64,000 nucleotides of DNA from Xenopus tropicalis (taxonomy: Eukaryota; Chordata; Amphibia; Anura; Pipidae). Shown one piece after another: positions 12,613-23,373 of this stretch. Every line of letters begins with the position of its first letter. Within the stretch, counting starts at the first letter, position 1. The position numbers and the translations under genes are program-made. The stretch spans positions 34,639,701-34,703,700 of the forward strand of contig NC_030678.2 in the NCBI RefSeq assembly GCF_000004195.4, written 5' to 3'. Below the pieces are notes generated by a model, which was not told the DNA's origin, did not search any database, and worked only from the letters and a program-made list of their open reading frames with translations.

Positions 12613-15600
12613 CTCTATAGAGTATTATTATTGATATGAAATACATGTGCTCAGCATACCAGTTGTTTTTAGATGCATTTGTTGCACCCTGTTTGCCTTG
12701 CCTGTTCTTTTGTTACAGGCAATTCTGTGAAAATCACTTCAGCATGACTGTTAAATTTTACTTTCAATTTCAATATCTTTATATGTGAATTATTCAGTGT
12801 AATTCTTGCTTTCAGGGAATCAGAGTTTATATTGGAAAGCATCGCATCGCATTAGTCAGGTGTGCCTTGAGTACATCTTTGGGTTCTGAAGACATCGCCA
12901 ACACTGTCTACAAGAAAGTAGAGCATGTCATTCAAACCATGTCATTTACGGATGAAGCAGTCACGGCAGCACTGTCTGATAGGATTCCCATTGGCAAGTT
13001 CAGCAAAGAAGACTTTGAAAATAGCAGGCGTGCATTTAAGTCGAGTGCAGGTACAAGCCTCTCCTACATAAGTGTGGCACACTGGCAATTATCACTGTTT
13101 CGTTTTACAAAGTGATCTATGACAGTTCTCTTTATTTTGTCTGTGATTTTTCAGGGGAAAAAAATGTCTAAAAGCAAAACATGGAAAACAGAACTTTTAC
13201 ATTTGTGCAGATCCAAATAAGATTCTTGCTCTGTGCATCCCAATATGGCAAAACTGTGGTCTTTGAACCAATGAACGTCTTATAGGCAGTTTCATTGATG
13301 ATCATTTTGCTCATCAGTGACAATGGAGGGAGGTTTATATGTGGGGGAAAAAAGAACAAATAGATTTCCTTATGTGTCCTTTGAGAGAGTTTATTTTGAG
13401 TATATATATAATGCCCATGTTGGTTGCTGTTCTTTTCTGTTCCTGTTCCCTCCGGTCTTCCCTTTTCTCCCACGCTTTTAGGGTTTAAAACATTTCTTGT
13501 AAATAATGTAACGTGCTTGCACCAAGTCCTGATTAGTAATCCCTTTATTAGGAGAATGTGACTCAGTTCTGAATAAATACAATTTCAACTAGGTGTGGTC
13601 AAGAGGGAATTCATTATAATTATTAGGCAGTGACACCTTCTTTCTGTTTGTCATCCCTTTATATTTTCAGTAAAGAGAGATCTTTATTTTACTATAAAAG
13701 CTGAATTAAAAAAAAAAAAGCTGACAAAGCCTGAAGCAACCTCCTTAGCCTTAAGCCAGCCAAACATGCACCAGTATAATCTTTTGTGCATTTTTCAGAC
13801 CGTGTGGGGACTCCAAATTGTCAACCCGATAATATTTGTACCATGATGATCGGTCAGATAACAATAAAATCTACATGTTTTGTGTATCTGGTTATATCCT
13901 TGGGGGACCTACAATGGAAATCACTTTTGTACGATTAGTGTCTGCCAACTATTTTATGTTCAGAAGATCATCTGATTTGTTATTTTTAGGGCTTTATTCC
14001 ATAATTTCAGTCTGAATGTTGGTTTTAGATTGTTGAATTTAAACGTTCAATCGACATTCGTTGGAAGACAAATAAAATCTGTACATGGATTGCCTCCCTT
14101 TAGGAAGGAAATCTGAAACATCTGTAAATTAGATGCAATGACTTTGAGCTGTGCATTAAATGCATCACGCCTAGCACATCCAGTTCACTGTAATATGGCT
14201 TGGTACATAGCTTTTTACTTGCTTTTCAGAAGCATTTCAATGCTTCTAGAATTGGTTTATATTGGGTTTTCCATTGACAACTAGTTCCTAAAATCTGCTA
14301 AGCCAGTGAGACTTACTGGACAGAGGTGGAAGTAGAATGCTGCAGAAATTGCTTATATGTTGGTCAAGAAAGGAAGATACATCTCTGTCCTTAAATTGTG
14401 GCATTTGCGCTTAATAACGGATAAGCCACTGGTGTTTGCAGTAATGTTTGGAAACTTTTTTACAATCTGTGGCACATTCAACTATGTATAGATATATAGT
14501 GGCTTAATGACATCCATTCTGTTTTTCAGGGTATGAAATTACATTCAGCTTGCTAAATCCAGATCCCAAATCCCATGACCTAAATTGGAACATAAGCTCA
14601 GCTTCAGACCAGTATATTCAGCCATTTTTAGACAAGCTGCAAAACGTGGCTAACTTCTCCATGGATTCACAGGTTAGTCCTGTGTGGATACAGCAGCACA
14701 GAATTATATTGTTCTAACCTGTAAAGTATTTGCCATTTACCAAAGAACTTGGTTAATGATTTGTCAAGATTGTAGGATATGTCTGTCAACTCACTAAAAA
14801 GGAGGAGAGGTTCAGGTGCGCTGATCTGAGCCTTCAGTTATGGGAGTGGATATCACCATTTTTAAAAAGCAGGCACTCAGTGAGCAAATCTTCAGGAAGA
14901 ATTAATTAAAAATAGTTTTATTGGAGTACCATAATCACCTTACACATTTTGTGTTCACAGACACACTTAATCATAGGCAAATGATTGATGCCTGTTATGA
15001 ATTATGGTTTTATAATAGAAGAGTCACATAAATTTATAAATAGTACAAATTTACAAATAGTTTACAGTTTGTATTATATATTTTTATCATATTAACAACC
15101 TAGTAACAGCAGTCTCCCGCCAGTTTAAATACGAAAGCGAGTATCATATTAGGTTTATGAGCTACTGTACTGTACATTATTTAGCATCCATGCTCATAAA
15201 TAAATTATTTATTGGGGACTTCCTTAGCTTGCAAGGCAGAAAGCAAATGATTGATGAACATGTCATTTCTCTGTGTTTCAGACTTTATATTATGCTATGC
15301 TCGGGGTCACACCTCGCTTTGAGAAATCAACATCAAGCTACATACTGAACTTGCACAACTTACCTCATGTCATTAACCCAGTGGAGGCTCGGCTAGGTAA
15401 GGGTGCTGAGTTCAGACAACTGCTTATAAACCCATAAGCTGCCCTAATTAGATGTGTCTCATGCAGATATATATTATACAATATAATTTATTATACAATA
15501 TAATTTATTTAAATAAAAATAATCTATTGGTCTATTTGTATTATTCACACTTTTATCTCGCATGGTTATCCTTGTGCAGGCTCCAGTGCTGCCTCTCTGT

Positions 15601-18600
15601 ACCCAGTGCTGAACTTCTTACTATACGTTCCCGAGTATTCCCACTCTCCTCTTTACATCCAGGATAAAGATGGCAGTAGAATTCCTACAAATGCGTTTCA
15701 CAGCCCCCGTTGGGGAGGGATCATGGTAAGTTCTGCTCATAGCTGTGTTTCCTGAAGTAGGAAATATAGATTTATTTTTATGTACTTTGCAACCGTCGGC
15801 TCCTGTTTATTAAATTGTTGATGCCTTTATATGACTTGTAGTTATAAAAGCACTTGCAGTTATTGTATAGCTGATCGCACCTGGCCCACTCTTGGGATAC
15901 CTTACAGGTGGTAACAGAAAAGCTCAAATATTTGTACCATTTGGCTACATATGTGGATGCTGCAAAACTGTTTTAGCCAATAACACCCACATACATAAAG
16001 GACCAACTGGTCAATATGGTTTTTACTTTATCTGCTGTGGTCTGTTCACACCATAATTTAATTGGCCAAATCACAGGGCAGATGGGCCACTCATAGATTG
16101 ATGGCCATAGTTACAGTTGTAAAATGGCTGAATACTGTATATTCATGCTTTTGTGGGACTATAGGAGAGGTAGCACATTAAAGGAATACTGTCGAGAGAA
16201 AACATTAGTGCTTTTCCAACAGTTTGACTATGACTATGACAATCCTGCATTGTAATCTGTTTTTTAAAGGCACAAACATATTTAATTTAATTTTGGAATT
16301 TTACATGGGGCTAACCATATTCTTCATTTCCCAGGGTTTCATAGTCATGTGACTTGTGCTCTGATAAACTTCAGTCACACTTTACTGCTGAGCTGCAAGT
16401 TGCAGTGATATCAGTTGCTTGAGAAGCTTTCTGAGCATATACTGTAGTTTCCTGACATATCCATAGAAGAAATGCATTTCTATATAGGAGACAGTCAGTG
16501 CCTAAAATCTAGATAACTGCTGCAGTCTCAGTTTTGGTTGCTCAGGCCTAACTAAGGAATCATGATTTCAAAGAACTAATTACTCTTCTCTTTAAGAAAA
16601 ATTCCAGGTCATAACCATTGTCTATGTCTGTGTTTCTAGATATATAATGTTGATTATGGAAACCTTGGAGAGCTGCAGTTCCCGGTACACATTGATATTG
16701 ACATGGTGCGAGTGATGGAGGTTTTCCTGACACAACTGCGGTAAGAAATAGGCATTTGTAAGTTGCTAAGATTGATGATGCTAGTGCTAATTATTATTTA
16801 CCCTATTCTAACCAGAAGACATTGTGTCTGATAATTGTAACCAGTGCTGCTTTTTGCCTTTCAGATGATGAGACAAAGATATTTTTTATAATCATACCAC
16901 CTCTAAGGTTGGACCTGAATTTGTACATTCCTTTTCTACAGCTAAAGGGCAACTTAAGCCTACAAATCCCTCCCACCACAATTATTATTTTTTATTATTT
17001 ATATTAGGTATGCACCGAATCCCGGATTCGGTTCGGGATTCGGGCCGAAACCAGGGTTTTTTTTTTTTGAAGGATTCAGTTTCGGCCAAATCCACGGTCC
17101 CGGTTGAACCGAATCCTAATTAGCAAAGTGGGTTTGGTGCATCCCTAATTTTATATAGTGCTTACATATGACATAGGGCCAGCTCTGGACTGGGATTCAA
17201 AATAGGCCCTGGCATTACACAGACCCCCAACAGCTGCACGCAGCGCCGGATCTGTCTTGTGGCCGCCCCCATTGGTCGCCCCTCCCCCCCCTGTGTACGC
17301 ATGCGCGAACGAGCGTCCCCCACCTCCCCTCCCTCAGGCTGCGAGCGTAAGTGCGCATGCGCAAACGTTTAAGGTCCCATTAGGAGCAGTGGGGAGAGGT
17401 CCCCATTGCTCCGTGTGGGAGCCAAATTTAAAAATGTAGTTGCGGCAGGCTGCATGCCCCCCTAAATTTGTGTTGCCCTAGGCCCGGGCCTTTGTGGCCT
17501 CACCACAAATCCGGGCCTGGCTGCACAGGGCCAATAGTCACAGTCTACGACATTTACAGCAGCAGCTCTGGCATTTTCCAGAATCCAAGGATTGCCAATC
17601 CATACATCGTTCACATAAGTCCCTGCCCAAGCGGATCTTACAGTGTAAGGTCCTTATTACACACAAGAGTTTCTCTTGATGCTTCCCTGCTCATTTCTAT
17701 TGTTTTTTTGAGACACCATAGAGAGAAATGAGCAGTGAAGCATCAGGAGAAGCTTCCTACTTCGGCTTTTGCCATTCCATGGGAGCTCAAGTTTCATATA
17801 CATGATATTAGCAGTTTAAAAATTACCAGTACCATCATTTTTTAATTCTACATTGTAATTCTTAGGGTATATGTCTCCATTAATACAGGATATTTGATTA
17901 ACACCATGTTCTAATCCAAACTAATCTTTTTGTATGTCTTTGTATTCCACCAGATTACTATTAGGTATTACAAAGGCCGCTGTGCCAGAGGACTACCAGC
18001 TTGAAAGCCCAGGAAACGAGGGTCTGACTGACTGGGAATTAGACAGTCTCCTTTGGTCTAGAGTGGTAGAAAATATTGCTACAGTAACTACCACATTAAC
18101 CTCTTTGGCTCAGCTGCTCGATCAGATTGGCAACATAGTAATAAATGATATTGTTGCTTCTGAGGTAAGTGCAGTAATATGCTTGAGAGCTTTGTGTAAG
18201 TGAAATGTGCACAGACTGCCAGCCCTGGACACAATCCTCATATTTGCAGAGAATTAGCAGCCAAGTAAATCCAGCCTAATTCACTAGCAGCTGCCACAAG
18301 CTCAGAGCCTTCTGAATATGATAAAGCCTACAAGAATGGTATTGTTTATGCTGCTTTCCTGTTACTCATACTATACAAATATATCTTGTTTAGCATGGTG
18401 TAAAAAAGGGCTAAATAAATAGTATGAGCACAGGTAAACTGGAGTAGGTGTTCTGCCACAAACACATTGTTTATTTGTATAATTTAACCCTAACATTTTC
18501 ATATACTTACTGTATAGTGCTACACCAACACTATGAATTATTGGAATTGGCTAGTAAGGCTACACCTATCATGAATGGTGACACAGATGCCTCTTTATAA

Positions 18601-19763
18601 TACAATTAGATTCTTTATAATTCTCTGCTTTCTACTGTGCCGCAACAGTTTGTGGACGGTCCTTTCTAGTTTCAAAAGGGTAATAACCCCAGGCACAAAG
18701 TAAGGTACATACAGAATGGGTTTGGATCCATGAGAGTAGAACACTTTGACTGACCTGCTTAAAGGTCTGATTTCAACTCAGCTGGACACTTGTGGGATGA
18801 ATTGGAACGCCAGTGTGAGTCTGGCCTGATCTCTATGTTAGTGCCTAATTTTTTATGAATGAATGGGGGCCAATTTGACCAATTATGTTGCAACTTCTAG
18901 TGGAAAGCTTTCTAGTATAGTACAGAAACTTCGTGTTACCACAACTTCGTACTGATACCTTCTGGTTTTGAAGATGTTGAACAGACAGGTGTCCACGTAC
19001 TTTTGGTCATTTAGTGTACAATAAAGGTGGTCTCCTTAGCAGCTTGCCACCGCTCTGCAGCCATTGCTGCTACATGCAACACAGCTTCCAGGATGGGTGT
19101 GCACACTCATACTGTCTATAGAAGCCATAGATTGTATTTGAGTTCCCACACTGAGTACTTGATAGTTTGTTTGTTTTTTTTTTTCATTTTAGAGCTAACC
19201 ATAAAGGCAAAGTGGAATTTTTTATTTTTTTTGTGATGTACTGAAAGTTTACAGATTTATAGTTTTTTCATGAAAAAAGGTCAATACAAAATGTCACATG
19301 TTCCCTTGTAATAGTAAGCTTTCTTTACTTTAGACTTAGGTGTAGACTTACTACCATATAGTATTTTACTTTACAAAACACAGATACCTGTGACCTTGCA
19401 GATATTTCACACCTTTATGTGAGATACAGGGTATGTCATTGTACCCTGCTGTATGTGTACATTAATCCCCTTTGTTCTCTTGCCCAGGTGTATCACGCAG
19501 TGTCCTCGGTTCAGACTGCCTTGTCTGAGCTAGAAGCAGGTCGGCTAGAGTCGGCATTTCAAGCAAGCAAGGAGGCAATCAGCTCTTCTGAGAAGGCATT
19601 TTTTGACCCCTCTCTCCTTCATCTCTTGTACTTTCCAGATGATCAAAAATTTGCCATTTACATTCCTTTATTCTTGCCCATGGCTGTTCCCATTTTTTTG
19701 TCTCTCATAAAGATTGCCAAGGAATACAAGCAAAGCAAAAAGGAGCCCTTAAAAACTGAATGA
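7376..19763 (+). CDS. pigs: PIGS, GPI transamidase complex subunit (12 exons, 564 aa)
   Basis: PIGS is a non-catalytic subunit of the ER GPI transamidase (with PIGK, GPAA1, PIGT and PIGU), which swaps a C-terminal signal for a preassembled GPI anchor. Exons: 7376-7409, 7508-7647, 9017-9128, 9854-9943, 11678-11769, 12816-13050, 14530-14672, 15282-15396, 15580-15725, 16640-16740, 17954-18164, 19488-19763. They total 1695 nt including the stop, all junctions are GT/AG, and phases join throughout. Residues 19-36 form an N-terminal membrane segment ending LPLWW; 528-548 form a C-terminal one; the rest should be luminal. Conserved blocks include [42 protein letters not shown] and [21 protein letters not shown] at 276-278 is a sequon shared with mammals. 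Human PIGS is 555 aa. The gene appears intact; introns are swollen by MITEs. Confidence 0.97.
7508..7647 (+). CDS. pigs: pigs exon 2 (N-terminal membrane segment)
   Basis: The acceptor is AAAAG|AGGCTT and the donor CAG|GTGAGA. It encodes residues 12-58: a basic RGKK followed by a hydrophobic stretch ending [18 protein letters not shown], which matches vertebrate PIGS closely. Confidence 0.96.
8018..8322 (+). mobile_element. hAT MITE (CAGTGATCCCCAACC family), copy 1
   Basis: 305 bp with termini CAGTGATCCCCAACCAGTGG and, inverted, CAGGGATCCCCAAAC. The 8-bp target duplication CCTTAGGG is perfect (8010-8017 and 8323-8330). Family members with their own duplications lie at 43124-43431 and 51046-51352, and a damaged one at 36111-36388. 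Confidence 0.93.
8461..8868 (+). repeat. MITE remnant, GCTGATGCCACACG family
   Basis: It begins TAAGGCTGATGCCACACGTG and contains scattered GCGTTTTT/AAAAACGC inverted motifs. The right terminus is not recognisable and the sequence runs into a T/C homopolymer tract. Related copies lie at 24468-24712, 31713-32135, 35650-35927 and 40505-40719. Confidence 0.55.
9017..9128 (+). CDS. pigs: pigs exon 3
   Basis: It encodes residues 59-95 ([20 protein letters not shown] at its start). The donor is AATG|GTAAGT, phase 1. It aligns with the start of the luminal domain of human PIGS (LRLMVPVTVVF). Confidence 0.92.
9428..9722 (-). repeat. MITE of the ACAGGTATGGGATCC family, copy 1 (intron 3)
   Basis: An inverted, diverged copy ending CTGGATAATGGGTTTCCAGA. 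The family is about 330 bp with termini resembling CAGGTATGGGA and inner motifs TTATCCGGAAACC and CCTATTGGGTTTATTTAATG. Other copies: 37815-38147, 41605-41935, 49795-50085, 54983-55250, 55765-55990, 56558-56670. Confidence 0.65.
9854..9943 (+). CDS. pigs: pigs exon 4
   Basis: The acceptor is TTTTAATCAG, the donor CAAG|GTACTG, phase 1 to phase 1. It encodes residues 96-125, including [15 protein letters not shown], equivalent to human FQKAYRRALDHEEEAL. Confidence 0.92.
9944..11677. other. pigs intron 4
   Basis: No exon seen. It holds a poly-G tract near 10817-10832 and the imperfect tandem repeat at about 11040-11520. The stretch 10080-10600 is unassigned. Confidence 0.6.
11040..11520. repeat. 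Imperfect tandem repeat, period about 145 bp (intron 4)
   Basis: The motif GCAATTTACTTAACTTGTGC (about 11240) recurs as GCAATTTACTTAAATTGTGT (about 11384). GACT(G)ACTAATTAGCACATT and TGACTGTTAATAAGCACATT occur at about 11055 and 11455. Together they indicate three diverged units in tandem. Confidence 0.6.
11678..11769 (+). CDS. pigs: pigs exon 5
   Basis: The acceptor is CCCTCATGCAG, the donor AAG|GTAAAT. It encodes residues 126-156 with [17 protein letters not shown], matching human GSLTVYVISEHSSLLPQ. Confidence 0.93.
11960..12295. repeat. Palindromic MITE with about 100-bp arms (intron 5)
   Basis: The left arm ends ...TATAATCTTAGGGCTACAGC and the right arm begins GCTGTAGCCCTAAGGTTATA. Outward the arms continue to GTGTAAAATTG (about 11985) and CAATTTTACAC (about 12270), and on to AATGAGCAGT and ACTGCTCATT. 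The arms are about 90% matched. I could not define a target duplication. Confidence 0.75.
12583..12608. repeat. (TA)n microsatellite (intron 5)
   Basis: A short TA dinucleotide run preceded by TGTGTG. Confidence 0.9.
12816..13050 (+). CDS. pigs: pigs exon 6
   Basis: The acceptor is TTGCTTTCAG, the donor GCAG|GTACAA, phase 0 to phase 1. It encodes residues 157-234, including a basic [14 protein letters not shown] stretch and [15 protein letters not shown], equivalent to human LTEDVLAAALADHLP. Confidence 0.95.
13051..14529. other. pigs intron 6
   Basis: No exon. Around 13750-14080 there is a possible MITE of the family whose ends resemble GGCCATACATG, but its termini are too diverged to fix. 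The rest is unassigned. Confidence 0.5.
14530..14672 (+). CDS. pigs: pigs exon 7
   Basis: The acceptor is GTTTTTCAG, the donor CAG|GTTAGT. It encodes residues 235-282. [17 protein letters not shown] is essentially identical to the mammalian protein. It carries the shared sequon NFS (276-278) and an additional NIS (255-257). Confidence 0.97.
14673..15281. other. pigs intron 7
   Basis: It contains a segment around 14930-14985 shared with 6020-6075. Otherwise I see only AT-rich sequence. Confidence 0.5.
15282..15396 (+). CDS. pigs: pigs exon 8
   Basis: The acceptor is TGTGTTTCAG, the donor CTAG|GTAAGG, phase 0 to phase 1. It encodes residues 283-320: [20 protein letters not shown] and [16 protein letters not shown], strongly conserved. 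Confidence 0.97.
15580..15725 (+). CDS. pigs: pigs exon 9
   Basis: The acceptor is CTTGTGCAG, the donor ATG|GTAAGT. It encodes residues 321-369: [20 protein letters not shown], then LYIQDKDGS and [12 protein letters not shown]. This is one of the best-conserved parts of PIGS. Confidence 0.97.
15726..16639. other. pigs intron 9
   Basis: It holds the T2-type MITE fragment at 16178-16450; nothing else recognised. Confidence 0.6.
16178..16450 (-). repeat. T2-type MITE fragment (TTAAAGGAATACTGTC end)
   Basis: It starts TTAAAGGAATACTGTCGAGA and includes CATGGGGCTAACCATATTC and CAGTCACACTTTACTGCTGA. That order is typical of the Xenopus T2 family with TTAAAGGRR ends. The opposite end is lost. Related ends occur at 55256 and 55991. 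Confidence 0.7.
16640..16740 (+). CDS. pigs: pigs exon 10
   Basis: The acceptor is GTGTTTCTAG, the donor TGCG|GTAAGA, phase 0 to phase 2. It encodes residues 370-402, including [17 protein letters not shown], matching human [17 protein letters not shown]. Confidence 0.96.
17005..17157. repeat. hAT-like MITE with TAGGNATGCACCGAAT ends (intron 10)
   Basis: 153 bp from TAGGTATGCACCGAATCCCG to GGTTTGGTGCATCCCTA. The ends are inverted repeats of the TAGGGATGCACCGAAT type common in frogs and fish. The flanking 8-mers (ATTTATAT/ATTTTATA) are only similar, so I do not claim a clean target duplication. Confidence 0.7.
17170..17604 (-). repeat. GGCAATCTGTGGATTCTGG-family MITE, inverted, split by a hAT insertion
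   Basis: The left part reads CTCTGGACTGGGATTCAAAA and the right part ends TCCAGAATCCAAGGATTGCC. These are the two ends of the family seen at 36831-36972, in reverse orientation. The hAT at 17241-17519 interrupts it. Confidence 0.65.
17241..17519. mobile_element. hAT MITE with CAGNGCCGGA ends, nested (intron 10)
   Basis: 279 bp from CAGCGCCGGATCTGTC to AATCCGGGCCTG. The flanks GCTGCACG (17233-17240) and GCTGCACA (17520-17527) form an 8-bp target duplication with one difference. It is GC-rich compared with its surroundings and is inserted in an older MITE. Confidence 0.85.
17669..17753. repeat. Inverted repeat, about 28-bp arms (intron 10)
   Basis: TTCTCTTGATGCTTCCCTGC... and its near-complement ending ...GCATCAGGAGAA flank a T-rich loop. 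Origin unknown; probably a MITE core. Confidence 0.6.
17954..18164 (+). CDS. pigs: pigs exon 11
   Basis: The acceptor is TTCCACCAG, the donor GAG|GTAAGT, phase 2 to phase 0. It encodes residues 403-473, including [20 protein letters not shown] and [18 protein letters not shown]. Confidence 0.97.
18165..19487. other. pigs intron 11
   Basis: Contains the Tc1-like remnant at 18640-19016; the rest is AT-rich with poly-T runs and no recognised feature. Confidence 0.6.
18640..19016 (+). mobile_element. Tc1-like remnant, right half (intron 11)
   Basis: The right end reads ACAGGTGTCCACGTACTTTT, then GGTCATTTAGTG, then TA. That is the standard terminus of a different Tc1 family from the one at 3379. 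Inside, GACACTTGTGGGATGAATTG corresponds to the transposase LDTCGMN/HLWDELE region. The frame is broken and the left terminus is not visible. Confidence 0.7.
19488..19763 (+). CDS. pigs: pigs exon 12 (C-terminal membrane segment and stop)
   Basis: The acceptor is TTGCCCAG. It encodes residues 474-564 and stops at TGA 19761-19763. It carries [20 protein letters not shown] leading into the C-terminal membrane segment (528-548). A basic cytosolic tail rich in Lys and ending in LKTE follows. Confidence 0.97.
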   Translation: MYHAVSSVQTALSELEAGRLESAFQASKEAISSSEKAFFDPSLLHLLYFPDDQKFAIYIPLFLPMAVPIFLSLIKIAKEYKQSKKEPLKTE

Positions 19764-20046
19764 AGATTTTACCATTACTACCCTATGACTTCTAGGAAGA
19801 GAACACTATTGCCTGTGTTAATTTTTTAGTTTCAGTAATGTCTGGCTGTTTTACAACATTGTGGAAGTTGTACTGCAGCTCTTCTTAAAGCAGTAGACAC
19901 TCTTGAGGGGATTCTTCTGATACAAAAGTAGATTTTGTTTTTTTTTCCCTGCAACACGTCGCTGCTTGTGAGAATATTAATGCCATTGCATGTTAATTTA
20001 TCCTGCATGCAGTTCACCTGTACCACCACCTAAACTGGTCACTCCA

Positions 20047-20160
20047 GGTCCAGACTGGAAATCTGTGGATTCTGACAAATGCCAGAGGGGCTGCTTTAAG
20101 ATGCATTTAAGATGGGTGTACTGGAAATGCCAGGGCCTATTTTGACTCCCAGTCCAGACC
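20047..20160 (+). repeat. GGCAATCTGTGGATTCTGG-family MITE, compact copy
   Basis: 114 bp from GGTCCAGACTGG to CCAGTCCAGACC, near-perfect termini. The body reads AATCTGTGGATTCTGACAAA, as at 36831. Confidence 0.7.
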
Positions 20161-20387
20161 CGAGTCACTTATTTCTACTTAATCCCACAGAGAGGCTTAA
20201 AAACAAACAACATAATCTCAGGGAACCAAGGCCTCTTACTGCATTTACGATATATGTGTATATTTGTGCATTTATTTATTATATGTCTACTTGAACTACT
20301 TGTTCAACTTGTACAATAAGTTTGCCTTTGGGTAAAGTCTTGTTCTGGAAATCATAGCTGAGCCTGCCTTAGTTACCCTTAGAGTAA

Positions 20388-20574
20388 TGTCCCATGGTGT
20401 GATTAGTCACCCGCGATAGATCTCTGCTACCGCGGGCGAAGTCATGAAAATTTCCCCCTTTGTGCGACTTTGGAAAACCAAAGCAATGTGTAGGCCTTTC
20501 CACCAGCGATTCCCTTTGTTGCTGGTGGAAAGGCATTTTGGGCGACTAATCTCTCTGTGAGACATTACCCTTAA
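20388..20574. repeat. MITE with (A)GGGTAATGTCNCA ends
   Basis: Ends are TTAGAGTAATGTCCCATGG and GAGACATTACCCTTAA. Inside, GCCTTTCCACCAGCGA and TTGCTGGTGGAAAGGC form a hairpin with about 15-bp arms. Confidence 0.65.
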
Positions 20575-20815
20575 CCTTTATATCTCCTGTTATATTTAAA
20601 ATGTTTGTAAATAGTGTATTCCACAAACAGATTTTTTTTCCAGGTAAATATTTGGCTATGGGCAGAATAAAAAAGGGTTTTTAAAGCCAGCACCACAACC
20701 AAGCCAGTAAACCCCGGTAACTGGAAAAATGAACTATTATGAATGCACAGAGGCAGGCTGAGAAGTGAATTTGTGTTTCTAAACTGGCAGAGCCCAGGCT
20801 GGGTCATAAAATAAA

Positions 20816-22480
20816 CATGGTTAGCAAAACTTCTATTGTTTATATATGGAAATATTTTCAGACTAAATTGAGCTTTCTGTGGCAGTACTTATAGACAGGA
20901 CTAGTCTGGCAAATGCTGTAAGAGGCCATAGACTGTCACTATTCATTGGGCCACTATACTTTAAATCCAAGGGCTAATTTTGTATTTCAGTTTGAAGGTG
21001 CTTATAGGTTTTGTCCTGTTCTTTAAATAATCATATTTTTCTTCAAGGTTTCCCTGAAAGCCCACAATGTTCTGGCAAAGTGAGGGTTGTCCCCAAAAAC
21101 GTAATAATTGTCACTTTCTGTGGCTGTTAATAAATGGGTTAAACACCCTGTGCATCACATGTGTGACGCTAGCTTCCAGTATTCTTGCACACATCGATAC
21201 CAGGCCGAGCATATTGAGACTTTATGCACTACATGGAACTTTGTGGAGATATGCAAGCACTATACATGCTGCACTTCCAGAGTGTTCAGCCCCAATTCTC
21301 TGTATTAAGTTTCAAATTCAATTCAAAGGTGTTAATTTCAAGTGTTAGCCTGAGGACCTGATTGTGGTTGGTGGGGTTTAATAGAGCAAATAGGCAAATA
21401 CATTGTTTACATAAAGGAGTCCTATTCCATGAGAGTGGTGTTGTGTGGCACCTCAGTGCTGTGAAAAAGAAGTATAAAGAAGTGGGAATTATATTTTCTT
21501 TAGCGCAGGAGAAAGCAAAATTGCAACCATTTTTGTTGTTGTAAATATAGGGTATCATGGAGTGGAGTAACACCATTAAAACATTTAGAAAGGAAAATAA
21601 AACAGAAGCGTTCAGGATGTTATGTGCAGGAATGGGAGAGATTTATGGATTAAGGTTGTGGGCTGAGGTAACTGGAGATGGTTTGGGGCCCATAGTGTTT
21701 GAGCTGTGAGGCTACACTATTGCACCCAGGGACTATGGGACTCTAGTTATTGGCGCATTATGTAGAGACAAGCCCAAGAATTACAGTTTTCCCTGTGTTT
21801 TTCTAAAAAATTAGGTTTTTTACAGCTCTTCAATTCATGTCCTCGTGATTATTTGATCAGTGACTCGCCCAGATTATAACTTGGAATATGGATGATTAAA
21901 GCATATTGATTTGTTAATATGGGTCCAAACCGCAGTTTTTGAAGGATAGCACTGAATTGTGGAGCTGAAACGGGATGAGGCTTAATCAATGTGAATTGGA
22001 TACTGAGTAGACCAGGGCTTGGCTGGTTAAACTGAGCCTTACAGGTTGTTTGTTTTTTTTTTCTTTTTTTTTTAAACCTAGCATGTGTAGTTGCTAGTAG
22101 TGATAAGTGAACCACAAGGAAACCAAGCCAACCCTCACCTTTTTAGAATTCATAGTGTGCAGACATTTCTTTGACCTGAACTTGCCACAGACATCAAAGA
22201 GGGCCGGCAGGGTGGTGCAAAAAAGGTTAACCACTAATGGGGAAGCGTTGGTTCCAAGTCTGGACCCTCAGTAAGGCCTTGCAAGCATTTCTGTTTTTTG
22301 GGCAGTAATTCTAGTACCTGCTATCCTCAGCTGCTGTGCCTCTGGAGAATGTACTGTTTGATGAGTACCTTATTATAAATTTACCTGCTTTAGTGTAGTT
22401 CTGTGACAAATTTCTTGGGCTTGTGGGTGCCCAGCAAAGAGATATTTGCCCTGGGCCCACTGGTACCTAAAAGTGGCCCT
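20816..22480. other. Intergenic sequence
   Basis: A diverged GGCAATCTG-family piece is visible at about 20885-20960. No gene or RNA recognised in the rest. Confidence 0.45.
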
Positions 22481-22483
22481 GAC

Positions 22484-23288
22484 TTTAAAGGGGAAATCCG
22501 GCTTCCAAAGCAAAATCTGTTAAAGAACCCCACACAACACAGAAACACCTAATATACCTATCACTGTAATCTATTTCCTCAAAAACTATGAATAAATACC
22601 ATTTTTTATGCTGAAATCCAGCTGCAAAACAGTTCTTCTCTTTCTGTATCATTTGAAATCCTGGCGGGGGAGGAGGTACTAAAACATTGATGTTACAAAT
22701 TGTAACAATTTCTCCACAGCTAACATACAGCATGCAGTGGCAACATAATCCACAATGCAGGTTGAGGAGAGTCGATTTTATTTGTTGTGATTGGGTGGAA
22801 GCAACTCAAACAACAGTTGTTTCTTTTTGCTGCAGGTAAATTCATGCTAATTTATGTTAAAGGGGAAGGAAAGTCATTTTGGCATTTTACTGCCAATAAA
22901 TTTGCCACATTAGTGCCACCAAAACACTATATTTATTCTGCAGAAACCATTACCATACCTGAGTAAACCGCTTTAGAAGCTCTCTCCATTTGCTTAAGAT
23001 AGCAGCTGCCATTTTAAGTAGCTTCCTTCCTGCATCTCTAGTCGTTATAGCTCAGATCACACATTCCTAAGGGAAGGGGGCGGGAGTTCTTAGCATTCTT
23101 GTGGTAGGGGGGAGCAGGAGAGAGAAGAGAGCTGTGCAGACTCTGGCCAGGGGAATTAAGGATATTTCTGATTGAGAAAGTCAGACACTGGAAAATCATG
23201 TTTACAAAAAAAAGAGACAAGAAAGCCTGTGTTTCTTTTGATAGAAGACTCATTACAGCATTACTGTAAGTGCTTATCGCTGTATTTA
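22484..23288. repeat. Two adjacent T2-type MITE remnants (TTAAAGGGG ends)
   Basis: TTTAAAGGGGAAATCCGGC at 22484 and TTAAAGGGGAAGGAAAGTC at 22857 are two T2-type left ends. Neither has a clear right terminus, so both are truncated or abut each other. Confidence 0.5.
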
Positions 23289-23291
23289 CAT

Positions 23292-23359
23292 ACAGTGGTG
23301 TGAAAAACTATTTACCCCCTTCCTGATTTCTTATTCTTTTGCATGTTTGTCACACTTAA
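23292..23359 (+). mobile_element. Tc1-like left end (copy C), left of the piggyBac insertion
   Basis: It begins CAGTGGTGTGAAAAACTATT after TA, matching the left terminus of the element at 3379, and runs to CACACTTAA. There the piggyBac-like element begins; the sequence resumes at 28752. Confidence 0.9.
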
Positions 23360-23373
23360 CCCTTTAAGTGCCA

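Larger units (their letters stand above)
19764..20815 (+). other. pigs: pigs 3' UTR candidate region
   Basis: Canonical AATAAA hexamers occur at 20666-20671 and 20810-20815. Either could end the transcript, but two MITEs (20047-20160, 20388-20574) lie in between, so the real 3' end may use a weaker earlier signal. Not decidable from sequence. Confidence 0.4.
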